Part shown: in pieces, positions 42,000 to 52,074 of the stretch | Layout: the number at the start of each line of letters is the position of its first letter | Position numbering within the stretch: position 1 is the first letter of the stretch | Assembly: GCA_903895695.1 (NCBI GenBank) | Contig: CAITUY010000160.1 | Coordinates: 1 to 64,000 of the forward strand | Direction of reading: 5' to 3' | Length of the DNA: 64,000 nucleotides | Source: an uncultured bacterium | GTDB taxonomy: Bacteria > Verrucomicrobiota > Kiritimatiellia > CAIKKV01 > CAITUY01 | Translations under genes and position numbers: made by a program | The notes under the pieces: generated by a model | The model's database searches: none | The model's input: only the letters and a program-made list of their open reading frames with translations | What the model was told of the DNA's origin: nothing

Positions 42000-44900
42000 T
42001 TACCGGAATGTGAACACAGCGCCGCGGGGCGGCGGCGGGCCGAATGATTCGATCGATGCCGTATAATTGGTTCCCGTCAGGTCCGGCCGGAACAAGATGA
42101 ACGTGCCCGGCGCCGTTGGCAGAAGCCCCTTCGTGAGGGACGTGATCGTGCCATCCGCCGTGCCCGGGGCGCCGGTATAGTGTCCGGCGGCATTGATGCC
42201 ATCGCATATCCCCACGATCGCCTTGTTGCCATTGTAGAAGGCCGCGGTGTTGATGTAGTCGTAGGAAAACGCCACATCACCCGGACGGAAGACGAACGCA
42301 TTGCCATCGGCGTTCATCACCTCCACGCCCGTCGTACCGCCGATCAGGGCGACTTGGAAACGCATATGGTTATTGGCATCGGTCCAAGCATAGGAATCCG
42401 GGTAGGTGATCACGTAGACGTCGCCATAGGTCATGCCACCGATCTTACCTTTGCCAACATAGGGACCCGTGACGGTGTTCAGGTCACTCCAGGCAGGGGC
42501 AATCTTACAGGCACCCGCGCCCCAGTTGTACCAGGGTGTCTTCGTCGTGTTGTACTCGGTTGCCATCGGGTCCGGCCAACCCAGGACACCATTAGATGTG
42601 AGGCCGAGATTCGTGTGTGTGACGCCATAGAACCTGAACACGAGTCCCATGTCCGGAATGCTCGCCGCGACATCGTCGCCGGCGGCCTTGGAACCCGACG
42701 AACTGTCGATATCGAAAATCATGCCGCCGGAGGTCCTAAATGTAGTGCTCGTGCTCCATGAACTGCCCGCCGTGTTGGTCGCGAACCACCGGTAACAGTA
42801 GATCCCCGCCCGTATCAATCCCGCGATATTCGTGGCGACGAGACCGACGCTCTGAGGCCCGAAGACGTTTGTGTGCGCCCAGTTCTGCGCCACCAGACCG
42901 GCATCGTTGGTGCCCCAGTACAGGGTCACGGACGTGACCGCTCCGTTGCTTGCCGCCAGGCTGCCCTGCATCGTCGCCGAGGTTGGCTGCAGATTCGTGG
43001 GACTTAACGCCGTGATGACGGGTGGCAGGGCCAAGGCCGAGAAGCTCAGGGCCGGCGTCCCAAACGTTACGCCCACGGCATTCGAGGCGTACAGGACGTA
43101 GTAGCAGGTCGCACCCGGCGACAGGCTGATCAGGTTTGCCGAAACCGGCCCCGCGCTAACCGCCGTGGCCGGCGTCGCATTCGCCCACAATGCCAGATTC
43201 GTGCCTTGATCCGCCGGTCCCCAGAGGAAGGACACGGTCGTAGGAGCTGTACCCGTAGACACCGTTCCGTGCAGCATGGCGCCGTTGGTCGTGATACCGT
43301 CCGCCGGCAGCGTGCCGGCGGTTGGGGCCAGCCCCAACGTTGTGAACGAGGCCGCCTGCCCGCTTGCATTCGTGCCGTAGCTCGCGCTCGCGCTGTTCGT
43401 GCCATACAGCATGAAGTAGTAAGTCGTGGCCGGGTTCAAACCGCCAATGCTGGCGGCAATCGCCCCCTCGCCCACCACAACCGGAGCAGTCGCCTGCGGC
43501 CAGGCGGCACGGTTTGCCCCATGATCCACCGTGTCCCACAGAAACCGCACCGTTGTCGGCGACGCGCCCGTGGATCCCACGCTGCCATTCAAGACCGCGG
43601 CATACGGCGTCACACCCGTGGCCGCTGCTGTGTTGACGCTCGGGTTGGTGGACAACGTCAATGTCGTGAAGGATTGTGCCGGCATCCCGTAACTCTCGCC
43701 GTTCACGTTCGTCGCGTACAGCAGGCAAAAGTAGGTGCTTTGGGCCGTCAGATTCGCAAGGTTCGTCATGACCCCACCCGCCCCGACCACGCCGAGCGAA
43801 TTCGTGTGCGCCCAGGCCGTACGGTCCGGGCCGCGGTCGGCCGTATCCCACAGGAACCAGACCGTGGTGGGCGCGGTTCCCGTGGTCACGCTTCCGTTCA
43901 GGGTGGCCCCCGCCACGGTCAGCGCCGTCGCTGGCGTGGTCGTTGCCGTGGGTGCCGCGGGCACCGTGAAGGACTGCGCCGGCAACCCATAACTCGCGCC
44001 CGCCGAGCTCACGGCATAGACAATGTAATAGTAAGTCGCGCCGCTGGTCAGCCCCGTCAAGTTGGTCGAAACCGCGCCCGGTCCAGCAACAACGCCCACG
44101 GCATTGCTGTGGGCCCACAAGGCCACGTTCGTGCCCTGATCTGCCGGCCCCCACAGGAAGTAAACGCTGGTCGGGGCATTACCGGTTGAGGTGATGCTGC
44201 CGTTGAGTGTCGCCGAAACAGTCGTCAGCGCCGTGGCCGCCGCCGTGGTGCAGGTCGGCGCAATGGGCTCGACATAGAAGTTGGTGATAACCGACGTGTA
44301 GTTCGTACCCGTCGCATCCGGGCGGAACAGCACGAATTGCTCGCCGCTGGTTGGCAGCAGACCGCGATTGGCGGAGGCGAGTACCCCCGAAGCCGTGCCG
44401 GGCATGCCGACGAAGTGTCCGGCAGCGTTAACGCCGTCACCGATGCCGACAACACATTGCCCATCCTTGAAAGCGGTCAGTTTGTTGTCGGCGTAGCAGA
44501 ACATGATATCGCCGCTTTGGAATGCGAAGATGTGCCCGCTAGCCAGACGCACGGAGGCGTTAGTACCGAATAGCGACATCTGGAAAACAATGGAAACCGC
44601 GGAGTCGTTATTGCCATAGCTCCAGGCGCCGGGCACGGTCAGCGTATAGGTATTCGTGTACGTCACTCCGGCCACGGATGACAAGCCGCCGTAGGTACCG
44701 TTGCCCGTACCCGTGTTCAGGTCGTCCCACAACGGCGCCAGGATTGGATAGCCCGTGTTGTACCAGGGCGATGGAGAGGAGTCGTAGGTCGAACTGCCGA
44801 TGCTGGCGTCCTTCAGGCTATAGCCACCATTCGACGTCACCCGCAGGAGGTTGGTCGTCACGCCGTAAAACGTGAAGGAGAATGGTAACGTCACATTGTT

Positions 44901-47900
44901 GACGGAATCGTCCCACGGCCCCTGCACCTGAGTAGCGGGCCGGTCGAACAACAACCCGCGACTCGTGCTGAACGTGATGCCCGTGCTCCAGGTGCCACCC
45001 GCGCTGTTGCTCGCGAACCAGCGATACGTATACGAGGTCAAGGGCGTGAGTCCCGTGATGTTGGTCGTCAATGATTCGACTGCCTGCTGCCCGAATGTGT
45101 TGGTGTGCGACCAACCTGCCGCCCCAGTACCCGCATCGTTCGTGCCCCAGTAGAGCGTGACGGTCGTCGCGGCGCCGTTCGTCGCGGTCAGGTTGCCGTT
45201 CATGCAGGCCGACGATGACCACACGTTCGTCGCCGCCAACGCGTCGATGGTTGGCGGCAGCGCCAGTGTCGTGAACAATTGCGCCGGCGTACCGAAAGCC
45301 AGCCCGACCGAGTTCGAGGCGTACAGGACGTAGTAGTAGGTCGTCGCCAGCGCCAGGCCGGTCAGGTTCGTTGACAAACCCTGTCCCGAACCGGCCGCGA
45401 GCGGTGCGGTTGCGTGTGCCCACAACGAAAGGTTGGTTCCGCGGTCGGTTGTGTCATACAGGAAGTACGCCGTCGTGGGCGCCGTTCCTGTGGACACCAC
45501 ACTGCCGTGCAAGGTCGCGCCCGCGGCTGCCTGCCCGTCCGCCGCGAGCGTACTCACGGTCGGCGCCAGTCCCAACGTCGCGAACGACACGGCGTTGGTG
45601 CCAAAGCTCTCGCCGTCGGCATTGGTGCCGTAGAACACATAATAATAAGTCGTCGCCGGGATCAACCCGCTGATCGGCGCCGTTACGGGACCCAGGGCAG
45701 AGACCACGACCGGCGTGGTTGTACTCGCCCATCCCCCATGACTGGCGCCATGGTCGGCGGTGTCATAGAGGAAGAATACCGTCGTAGCGGTCGATCCTGT
45801 GGACCCCACGTTGCCGTTCAACGTCGCGGCATAGGGCGCCTGACCCGATGCTGGTGCCGTGCTCACGCTCGGTCCAAGCGTTGGCGTTAACGTCGCGAAC
45901 GAGTGAGCTGTGCCGTCGCTGTTTGTCCCATAGCTCACGCCGTATTGGTTGGTGGCATAGAGAATGTAGTAGTAGGTCGTTGAACTCGACAACCCGATCA
46001 AGTTGGTCGAGACGGCTCCGGCACTCGCGACGGCAAGCGGCGTTGTGGTGTGCGCCCACGCGACTGGATTGCCGACGTGGTCGCTCGTGTCCCACAGGAA
46101 CGCGATCGTCGTCGGCGCCGAACCCGTGTAAACATTGCCGCTCACCGTCGCGGAGTTCAGTGTTTGCGCGCTCGCCGCCAATGTGGTCGCGACCGGCGGC
46201 GCGGGCGTTGTGAAAGACTGCGCCGGCGTGCCGAAACTGGAGCCGCCTGAATTCGCAGCATAAAGGATGTAGAAGTAAGTCGTTCCAGCGGATAGGCCCG
46301 TCACATTCGTGGATACGGCCCCGGTTCCGACAACGCCGACCACATTGGTATGCGCCCACAGTGTCAGATTCGTTCCGCGGTCTGCGGTGTCCCACAGGAA
46401 TGAAACGGTCGCAGGCGCCCCACCCGTCGATAGAACGTTGCCATTAAACACCGCCGAATATGCTGCAATTGACGTGGCGTTCGAGGTCGCGACCGAAGGC
46501 GGCAAGGCCGCCTCCACGGTTAAGTCGAGGACCGCGGCCTCGTTGGTTGTCATGGCCCCAATGTAGACCTGTATCCGATCGACGGAGCCCGTGGTATTGT
46601 CGCCATACCCCGCGCGGAAGAACTCAATTCTTTCGTCGTTGGCCTTGAGCGCAAAGGCGCCGGAACCAGGCGTCAAGCCGACATACGTGGCACTTTTGGC
46701 GCTGCCGCCGCTACCGATCATGCCAAACAAATCCACCTTGGTGGGGTCGGAGGCATTCTGTTTCACCGAGTAGATCAGTTGGGTCCATGTACTGTCTGCT
46801 ATCGTGGCATTCTGAGCACCAACATTGTTGGCCGCGCCACCATACCACATGCTAAGGCGTCTCTCTTCAATGAAGAAACCGTCGTCGGTATTCTGTGTGT
46901 TCGGAGAGCCGTATGCCATGGCATTCCACTGACTCGCGTTAGGGACCTTTACCCGCATCGCAACAGTGTAGTTGGTACAATTCGCCAGTCCGAGGACGTT
47001 GCTGGCGACCAACTCGAACCCAGTCTGGATGCCAAATGTGGCAATGCCATTCACGGACAGGTCGAGTGGTGTGGTACCCGCCCCGCGCCCCGAGTAATAG
47101 CCCGGGAACACGAGATCGGGCGCGCCGGCCACACTGCTCTTTAAGTCGCCGTTGAAACGGTAGTCCGCGACCAAAGTGGCCGGCTTCGACCACGTCGTAA
47201 ACGACTGCGAGGGCGAGCCAAAGGCGGTCCCGTAGATATTCGTAACGCAAAAGATGTAATAGTAGTTCGTATTCGTCGTCAGGCCGCTCAGGTTACTCGA
47301 GACCGACCCGGTGCCGGAGACCACGCCGACCCAATTGGTGTTGGCCCACTGGGCCAGGTTCGTGCCGCCATCCGTGGTGCCCCACAGAAACAGAGCGGTA
47401 GTCGGCGCCGCTCCCACTGAATCCACGCTGCCGTTCATTGTCGCGCTGTAAGAACGAACACTCGAGGCGGCCGCGGTGCTGCCCGTGGGCGACCCGACTA
47501 GCGTCGTGAACGAACGCGATGGCGCTCCCACGGACGTGCCATAACTGTTGGTGGCATAGCAAACGTAGTAGTAAGTCGTCGCTGGCGACAAGCCGGACAG
47601 ATTTGTCGAGACGCCTCCCGGACCGTTCACCATACCCACGGCATTTGTGTTCGCCCACGCGGACACGTTCGTGCCCTGGTCGGTCGGCCCCCACAAGAAC
47701 GATACAAAGGTAGGTGCTGCGCCCGTTGAAGCGACACTGCCGTTCAAAGTGACAGACACGGCCGTTGTGTTCGATGCCGCCAGGGTGCTGACCGACGGGA
47801 CTACCGCCGGGGCAAAACCCTCAATGGTCGCGGAGTAGTTGGTTCCCGTTGCGTCCGGACGGAAAAGCATAAACGTACCGGAATTCGTCGGCAAGAGTGA

Positions 47901-48590
47901 CACATCCGCATTGGCGACCAACCCGTCTGTTTTGCCGGGCAGACTCTTGTAGTAGCCGGTTCCATTTGCATTGCCGCCGCTCTTGCCATCCAAGATCCCG
48001 ACGGTCGCGTTACCCCCATCGAAAGTCCCGACGGATGACCCCTGACTGACATAGTCATACGCGATAGCAATATCGCCGGGTTTGAAGGTGAAAACTCTGG
48101 TGGCATCGTTGGTCTGCGCAACCGTCTGGCTGGTTCCCCCGCCGAAGAGACAGATCTGAAACCTATGCTTACGCGCGGACGTCGAATACGAATGGGTTAG
48201 CGTCCATGTGACAGCATAACAGTTGTTCGTCTTGCCACCATAGATCCCGGAGTCGCCGTTCAGGTCATCCCACAAGGCGGCAATGAAAGGCGGCCAGGTG
48301 CTGACGCCCATCGAACTGAGTGCAGTGTTGTTATAATCGTTGTGGTTACCCGACCCTAACTCGATGAAACCGTTATTCTCCACACATCCAAGGCTCGTGT
48401 AAGTGTTCGTGTAGAAGGTGAAGCTGATGCCCATATCCGCAACCGATCCCGACCCTTCATCGGATCCACCCGTGATCAGCGTCGCCCCTGGCGGGAATAT
48501 GAGATCCGCCTTCGCCGCCGCCGCCCCGATCACCCATACGACAGCCGCTGCTGCGACGCTCATCCATGTCCATTTTGAAATTGGCTTCAT
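42000..48590 (-). CDS. Giant secreted mosaic protein: nidogen-like, FN3-like and LamG-like domains
   Basis: The 2196-residue protein starts at 48590 with a signal peptide (ends A-A-A-A-K-A-D). Reading domains by eye gives: nidogen-like 30-265; FN3-like x2 (266-470); LamG-like 471-707 (A-D-Y-R-F-N-G-D to A-V-L-D-L); FN3-like x5 (708-1220); nidogen-like 1221-1455; FN3-like x5 (1456-1968); nidogen-like 1969-2196. FN3 units are about 100 residues with a recurring F-L-W-D-T-A-D-x-G-T-N and T-T-Y-Y-Y-x-L-Y-A-T-N core. There is no sorting signal or membrane segment at the C-terminus. An adhesive or matrix role is inferred. Confidence 0.75.
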   Translation of the reverse strand: MKPISKWTWMSVAAAAVVWVIGAAAAKADLIFPPGATLITGGSDEGSGSVADMGISFTFYTNTYTSLGCVENNGFIELGSGNHNDYNNTALSSMGVSTWPPFIAALWDDLNGDSGIYGGKTNNCYAVTWTLTHSYSTSARKHRFQICLFGGGTSQTVAQTNDATRVFTFKPGDIAIAYDYVSQGSSVGTFDGGNATVGILDGKSGGNANGTGYYKSLPGKTDGLVANADVSLLPTNSGTFMLFRPDATGTNYSATIEGFAPAVVPSVSTLAASNTTAVSVTLNGSVASTGAAPTFVSFLWGPTDQGTNVSAWANTNAVGMVNGPGGVSTNLSGLSPATTYYYVCYATNSYGTSVGAPSRSFTTLVGSPTGSTAAASSVRSYSATMNGSVDSVGAAPTTALFLWGTTDGGTNLAQWANTNWVGVVSGTGSVSSNLSGLTTNTNYYYIFCVTNIYGTAFGSPSQSFTTWSKPATLVADYRFNGDLKSSVAGAPDLVFPGYYSGRGAGTTPLDLSVNGIATFGIQTGFELVASNVLGLANCTNYTVAMRVKVPNASQWNAMAYGSPNTQNTDDGFFIEERRLSMWYGGAANNVGAQNATIADSTWTQLIYSVKQNASDPTKVDLFGMIGSGGSAKSATYVGLTPGSGAFALKANDERIEFFRAGYGDNTTGSVDRIQVYIGAMTTNEAAVLDLTVEAALPPSVATSNATSIAAYSAVFNGNVLSTGGAPATVSFLWDTADRGTNLTLWAHTNVVGVVGTGAVSTNVTGLSAGTTYFYILYAANSGGSSFGTPAQSFTTPAPPVATTLAASAQTLNSATVSGNVYTGSAPTTIAFLWDTSDHVGNPVAWAHTTTPLAVASAGAVSTNLIGLSSSTTYYYILYATNQYGVSYGTNSDGTAHSFATLTPTLGPSVSTAPASGQAPYAATLNGNVGSTGSTATTVFFLYDTADHGASHGGWASTTTPVVVSALGPVTAPISGLIPATTYYYVFYGTNADGESFGTNAVSFATLGLAPTVSTLAADGQAAAGATLHGSVVSTGTAPTTAYFLYDTTDRGTNLSLWAHATAPLAAGSGQGLSTNLTGLALATTYYYVLYASNSVGLAFGTPAQLFTTLALPPTIDALAATNVWSSSACMNGNLTATNGAATTVTLYWGTNDAGTGAAGWSHTNTFGQQAVESLTTNITGLTPLTSYTYRWFASNSAGGTWSTGITFSTSRGLLFDRPATQVQGPWDDSVNNVTLPFSFTFYGVTTNLLRVTSNGGYSLKDASIGSSTYDSSPSPWYNTGYPILAPLWDDLNTGTGNGTYGGLSSVAGVTYTNTYTLTVPGAWSYGNNDSAVSIVFQMSLFGTNASVRLASGHIFAFQSGDIMFCYADNKLTAFKDGQCVVGIGDGVNAAGHFVGMPGTASGVLASANRGLLPTSGEQFVLFRPDATGTNYTSVITNFYVEPIAPTCTTAAATALTTVSATLNGSITSTGNAPTSVYFLWGPADQGTNVALWAHSNAVGVVAGPGAVSTNLTGLTSGATYYYIVYAVSSAGASYGLPAQSFTVPAAPTATTTPATALTVAGATLNGSVTTGTAPTTVWFLWDTADRGPDRTAWAHTNSLGVVGAGGVMTNLANLTAQSTYFCLLYATNVNGESYGMPAQSFTTLTLSTNPSVNTAAATGVTPYAAVLNGSVGSTGASPTTVRFLWDTVDHGANRAAWPQATAPVVVGEGAIAASIGGLNPATTYYFMLYGTNSASASYGTNASGQAASFTTLGLAPTAGTLPADGITTNGAMLHGTVSTGTAPTTVSFLWGPADQGTNLALWANATPATAVSAGPVSANLISLSPGATCYYVLYASNAVGVTFGTPALSFSALALPPVITALSPTNLQPTSATMQGSLAASNGAVTSVTLYWGTNDAGLVAQNWAHTNVFGPQSVGLVATNIAGLIRAGIYCYRWFATNTAGSSWSTSTTFRTSGGMIFDIDSSSGSKAAGDDVAASIPDMGLVFRFYGVTHTNLGLTSNGVLGWPDPMATEYNTTKTPWYNWGAGACKIAPAWSDLNTVTGPYVGKGKIGGMTYGDVYVITYPDSYAWTDANNHMRFQVALIGGTTGVEVMNADGNAFVFRPGDVAFSYDYINTAAFYNGNKAIVGICDGINAAGHYTGAPGTADGTITSLTKGLLPTAPGTFILFRPDLTGTNYTASIESFGPPPPRGAVFTFR

Positions 48591-48646
48591 TGCCCCCCCC
48601 TGCTGGACCTCCGCAGTCCTTTCGAGCTTACGGCGCATTTCTCCGC

Positions 48647-50464
48647 TCACTTCAAAATCATCAAGCTCCCCAGCGCCGGCCTGTCCACCCCCAACGACCA
48701 CCCGTCGAACCCGCCCGAATCGCTAACGGCCAGATCTTCGGCTATCAGGCTCCAAGTTCCCTGCGCCTGTCGGCCGACAAATGCAGCGTTGAACGAATGG
48801 GCGGTCCTGTAAGTGCCGGAAGGCCATGACACCGTCGGCAGGACACCGCCGTTGTCGGCGAATGCATACTCGTTGCCGGCAATCAGGCAAGGCCGCCCCG
48901 ACGTTGTGGGCTGATTCAAGAACACGACGCGCGTGCCGTCCGGGCTAATCAATGTGAAGCGAAGATCCCCTGCCCACGGGTGATGAAGATTGGTGAACCG
49001 AATCAACACCCCTTTCGGACCAATCCTGAAGGCCTCCGCCACCTGCACTGTCGTCGTGACGGCGCCCGGATCCGGGATGGCCGCAGGCCCCCCGCCTGCG
49101 TAGTAAGACAGCGACGGCAACGTCTGGAACGAAATGCTGGAGGTAGTCCACATGTCTCCCACGGCGTTCACGGCGTGGAACCGATAGTAGTAGGTCGTAT
49201 CGGGAACCAACGGCGAAACAGGGACCGCCACGCTTCCCGGGCCCAAAACGCCCAACGCATTTGTGTAAGCCCAAGCGGTTGTGCCGGTGCCTCCATCGCC
49301 CGACCCCCAGTACAAGGTCACAGCCGTGTCAGCGACTCCGGTTGAAACCAAAGTCGCGTTCGCGACGGCCGAGGTCAATCCGATAGACGAGGCCGCGCGC
49401 CATTGGATGATGGGTGAGCCCAGCGTGAGGAACGTAACCGAGGCAGACCCCCAATCGTCGCCCGATGCGTTCACAGCGCGATACCGGTAGTAGTAATGAG
49501 TGTTGGGTGCCAGACCCGTCAGGTTCGTCGCCAGGCTACCCACTCCCACCACACCGAAGTCGTTGGTGTGCGCCCAAACATGAGTATTCGTCCCACCATC
49601 ATCAGTCCCCCAGTAGAGCGACACGGTGGTGGACTGCAGCCCGTCTGAGCTCAGGTCAGCGTTCAGGATGGCCGAACCGGTGGTCACGCTGCCGGCCGGC
49701 AAAGAATCGATCGTGGGAATGGTCACCGCAGGCGGCCCGAAATTGGTCACGACAGACGCATAGTTACTGCCAGTTGCGTCGGGCCGGAACAGGATGAACG
49801 TCTCGGGAGCGGTCGGCAGCAGCGCTTTGTTCGTCGCGACAACCCGTCCGTCCGGAGCGCCGGGAATCCCCGTATAGGTTTGGGTGCGCCCCCCGTCCTT
49901 AAGCCCCACGGTAATCGTCTTTTGGGTGAACGACATGAACCCGTAGGAGAAGGCAATGTCGCCCGCCTTGAAATCGAATACATTCCCCGTGTTCGTGCGC
50001 AACAGTTGCACCGCCGCGCCGAACAAAGCCACTTGGAACTGGTTCGAGTTCGCGTTCCCGCTGTCACCGTAGATGTATGCGTTGGGGAAGGTGACCGCAT
50101 AGACGCTGCCTGTCTGGAACCCGAAGATTGCCCCGTTTCCCGAGTTCAAGTCCTGCCAGAACGGAGCAATAGCCTGCTGCCCGTAGCTGTTGGCCAAGGA
50201 CCCGCCACCGTAGTCGCCGACGCCAGGCGTCCAGCCGACAACCCCATTGAACGTGATTCCGAGTCCCGTGTGAGGAACCCCGTAGAACGTGAACGCAAAA
50301 CCCGGATTGAACGTGATGGAAAAATTTCCGTCATCCCCGCCGTACGATATCCTGTTCCCGAGCGGCAGAAGCAAGTCCGCCTGTGCCAACCCGGCCCCGC
50401 ACGCCATCAAACTCGCCGCCACCAGCAGCGTCGCCACCCGTCGCGTATGACGTGCCCGATACAT
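48647..50464 (-). CDS. Secreted nidogen-like/FN3-like protein with a proprotein-convertase P-domain
   Basis: The 605-residue companion of the giant protein downstream starts at 50464 after a GGGAGGG ribosome site. The signal peptide ends G-L-A-Q-A-D. A nidogen-like domain (31-245) matches those of the neighbour, two FN3-like units follow (about 250-348, 351-449), and residues about 455-595 form a P-domain (V-L-I-R-F-T-N-L-H-H-P-W-A-G-D-L, L-I-S-P-D-G-T, G-T-W-S-L-I-A-E-D). P-domains usually accompany subtilisin-like proteases, but no protease domain is present. It is 56 bases upstream of the giant gene and probably co-transcribed. Confidence 0.75.
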   Translation of the reverse strand: MYRARHTRRVATLLVAASLMACGAGLAQADLLLPLGNRISYGGDDGNFSITFNPGFAFTFYGVPHTGLGITFNGVVGWTPGVGDYGGGSLANSYGQQAIAPFWQDLNSGNGAIFGFQTGSVYAVTFPNAYIYGDSGNANSNQFQVALFGAAVQLLRTNTGNVFDFKAGDIAFSYGFMSFTQKTITVGLKDGGRTQTYTGIPGAPDGRVVATNKALLPTAPETFILFRPDATGSNYASVVTNFGPPAVTIPTIDSLPAGSVTTGSAILNADLSSDGLQSTTVSLYWGTDDGGTNTHVWAHTNDFGVVGVGSLATNLTGLAPNTHYYYRYRAVNASGDDWGSASVTFLTLGSPIIQWRAASSIGLTSAVANATLVSTGVADTAVTLYWGSGDGGTGTTAWAYTNALGVLGPGSVAVPVSPLVPDTTYYYRFHAVNAVGDMWTTSSISFQTLPSLSYYAGGGPAAIPDPGAVTTTVQVAEAFRIGPKGVLIRFTNLHHPWAGDLRFTLISPDGTRVVFLNQPTTSGRPCLIAGNEYAFADNGGVLPTVSWPSGTYRTAHSFNAAFVGRQAQGTWSLIAEDLAVSDSGGFDGWSLGVDRPALGSLMILK

Positions 50465-50744
50465 GGAACAAACCCTCCCCTGTTCAACCGACCGTTCGGT
50501 CAACACGGCCAACGATTGCCATCCGAACCGAACCGTGATCCCCGCGATCTTCCCCGGCGCCCGAGGAGGATTTGAAGGCTGGTGCTTCTTCCTCCGCTGT
50601 GTCCACAAGCCTAGTACAATTGCCGGGAATCCCGCAGCGTATTCGGTCGCTTTATCGCTGGAATACGGAAAGAAGAAAAGGCATCGAACAGGCCTGGCGC
50701 CCGTGAGGTGCCGCGCCGATTCCGGGCGGGGTAACGCCCCAGTT

Positions 50745-51857
50745 CTACGCGAGTGAACCGGACTTGCGTTTGCATGAAGCCACGTCGGCCTCATGGATGC
50801 GACGTATGGCCCCCTCAAAGACGCCGGCCATTTGAAGATAGTCGCGCCGGTTGGCGCGGTCGCAAGCCGCCCTGAGCGGGGCCGGTATCGCGCTCGTGCC
50901 GAAGAGTGCTCCATAGAGTCCACAGGCCATGCCGGCGATCGAATCGCAGTCCCGTCCGTAGCAGACGGCGGCCCGAATGGTTTTGATGAAATCGCCATCG
51001 CCATACACCAAGGCCGCAAGCGCAACCGGCACCTCCTCGATTGACAATAACCGCGAAGGTTGGTCCGCATTGCCGCGGCCACCCCCGGGCGCATTCGCGG
51101 TCTTGGGGTCGAACGGCTCCACGGCTTCCCGGACGTTCCGAATGAACGTCGGCAGATCGTCGCCGGCCCTCGCCGCTGCCAACGCGCTTTCAATAGCATC
51201 CTGCGTGCCGTCGCGCGCGGCCGTGCGGGCGCAAGCGCAAACCGTTCCGATGTCCGAATCCTGCGCAAATCCCTCCGCATAAGCCGCCGCCAGGACCGCG
51301 GCCGCCTCCACGGCATAGGAGTCCGTTTCGGCCATGGCGATGGCAATCGCCTCCCGGAAGGCACCCGCCGAGTCGCCTGCGTTCACCGCTCCCACCGGCA
51401 TGATATACATGGCCACGCCGCAGTTGATGGAGTTGCCGATCCCGGCGTGGCGCGGATACGCCCCAAACCCCGTGAGGCGCATTACCGTGTACCTCTCGAT
51501 CCAGTTCAGCCGCCCCAGAAGAGCCATCTCCTTCCCGTGCTCGGGAACCCAAACGAGGGTCTGCGTAAACTCCGGCACGAAGTAGTCGCGAAAGCCATAG
51601 GCATCCAGATGGTGCCCGCATCGACCGTAAGCGCGAATCAACGCCTCCGTCATCAGCGTGTCATCCGTGATGCGCCCGTCTCCCTTGCCCAATAAAGGAT
51701 CGCCGTTGTGCGTCACGGGCAGAAACGCCGTAAAGTCATGGAGGGGAAACCGTTCCCTGATTTGCCCGGACGACCAGCCCTCGACGGGTGCCCCCATGCC
51801 GTCGCCGATCGCCACGCCGTAAAGCGCGCCACGTAGTTTGTCCGGAAATGACGTCAT
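50745..51857 (-). CDS. ADP-ribosylglycohydrolase-family protein
   Basis: The 370-residue all-alpha protein has the DraG/ARH-type metal sites: G-D-G-M-G-A-P-V-E-G at the N-terminus, T64-D-D-T in G-R-I-T-D-D-T-L-M, and a C-terminal G-R-D-C-D-S-I-A-G-M. Family members remove ADP-ribose from proteins or related ligands; many bacterial relatives next to sugar genes may act on other N- or O-glycosides. The ATG at 51857 follows GAGGAG by eight bases; a GTG at 51866 would overlap that site. Its 3' end is 280 bases from the secreted protein gene, a gap in which I see no gene. Confidence 0.85.
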   Translation of the reverse strand: MTSFPDKLRGALYGVAIGDGMGAPVEGWSSGQIRERFPLHDFTAFLPVTHNGDPLLGKGDGRITDDTLMTEALIRAYGRCGHHLDAYGFRDYFVPEFTQTLVWVPEHGKEMALLGRLNWIERYTVMRLTGFGAYPRHAGIGNSINCGVAMYIMPVGAVNAGDSAGAFREAIAIAMAETDSYAVEAAAVLAAAYAEGFAQDSDIGTVCACARTAARDGTQDAIESALAAARAGDDLPTFIRNVREAVEPFDPKTANAPGGGRGNADQPSRLLSIEEVPVALAALVYGDGDFIKTIRAAVCYGRDCDSIAGMACGLYGALFGTSAIPAPLRAACDRANRRDYLQMAGVFEGAIRRIHEADVASCKRKSGSLA

Positions 51858-51894
51858 TCGCCGCACTCCTCATCTACCCAGAAAACCAGGCCAA

Positions 51895-52021
51895 CTACGT
51901 AACACGCGAAACACACGAAAACCGGAATTCCATAATCAGCAAGCTACACCGCTCGATTCCATCGGAGCACGTTGCGTCCGATTGGTTTCAATACTTTTCG
52001 CGCCTTTCGCGTGTTTCGTAG
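51895..52021. repeat. MITE-like element with 27-bp terminal inverted repeats
   Basis: The left end (51895-51921) and the reverse complement of the right end (51995-52021) match at 23 of 27 positions. Both start CTACG and share AACACGCGAAA and CGAAAA. The 73-base core holds no gene. It fills the gap between two minus-strand genes. No transposase is present, so it would be non-autonomous or a dispersed repeat. Confidence 0.65.
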
Positions 52022-52074
52022 TGGCCTCAGCTACTCACTCCGAGTTCAACCTTGAACAAGCTGCCGGAGCCGCT

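Noticed and set aside
42000-50464. Repeats mistaken for CRISPR or other DNA-level tandem arrays
   Set aside because: The periodicity is about 300 bases, diverged at DNA level and in frame; it is explained by FN3-like protein units.
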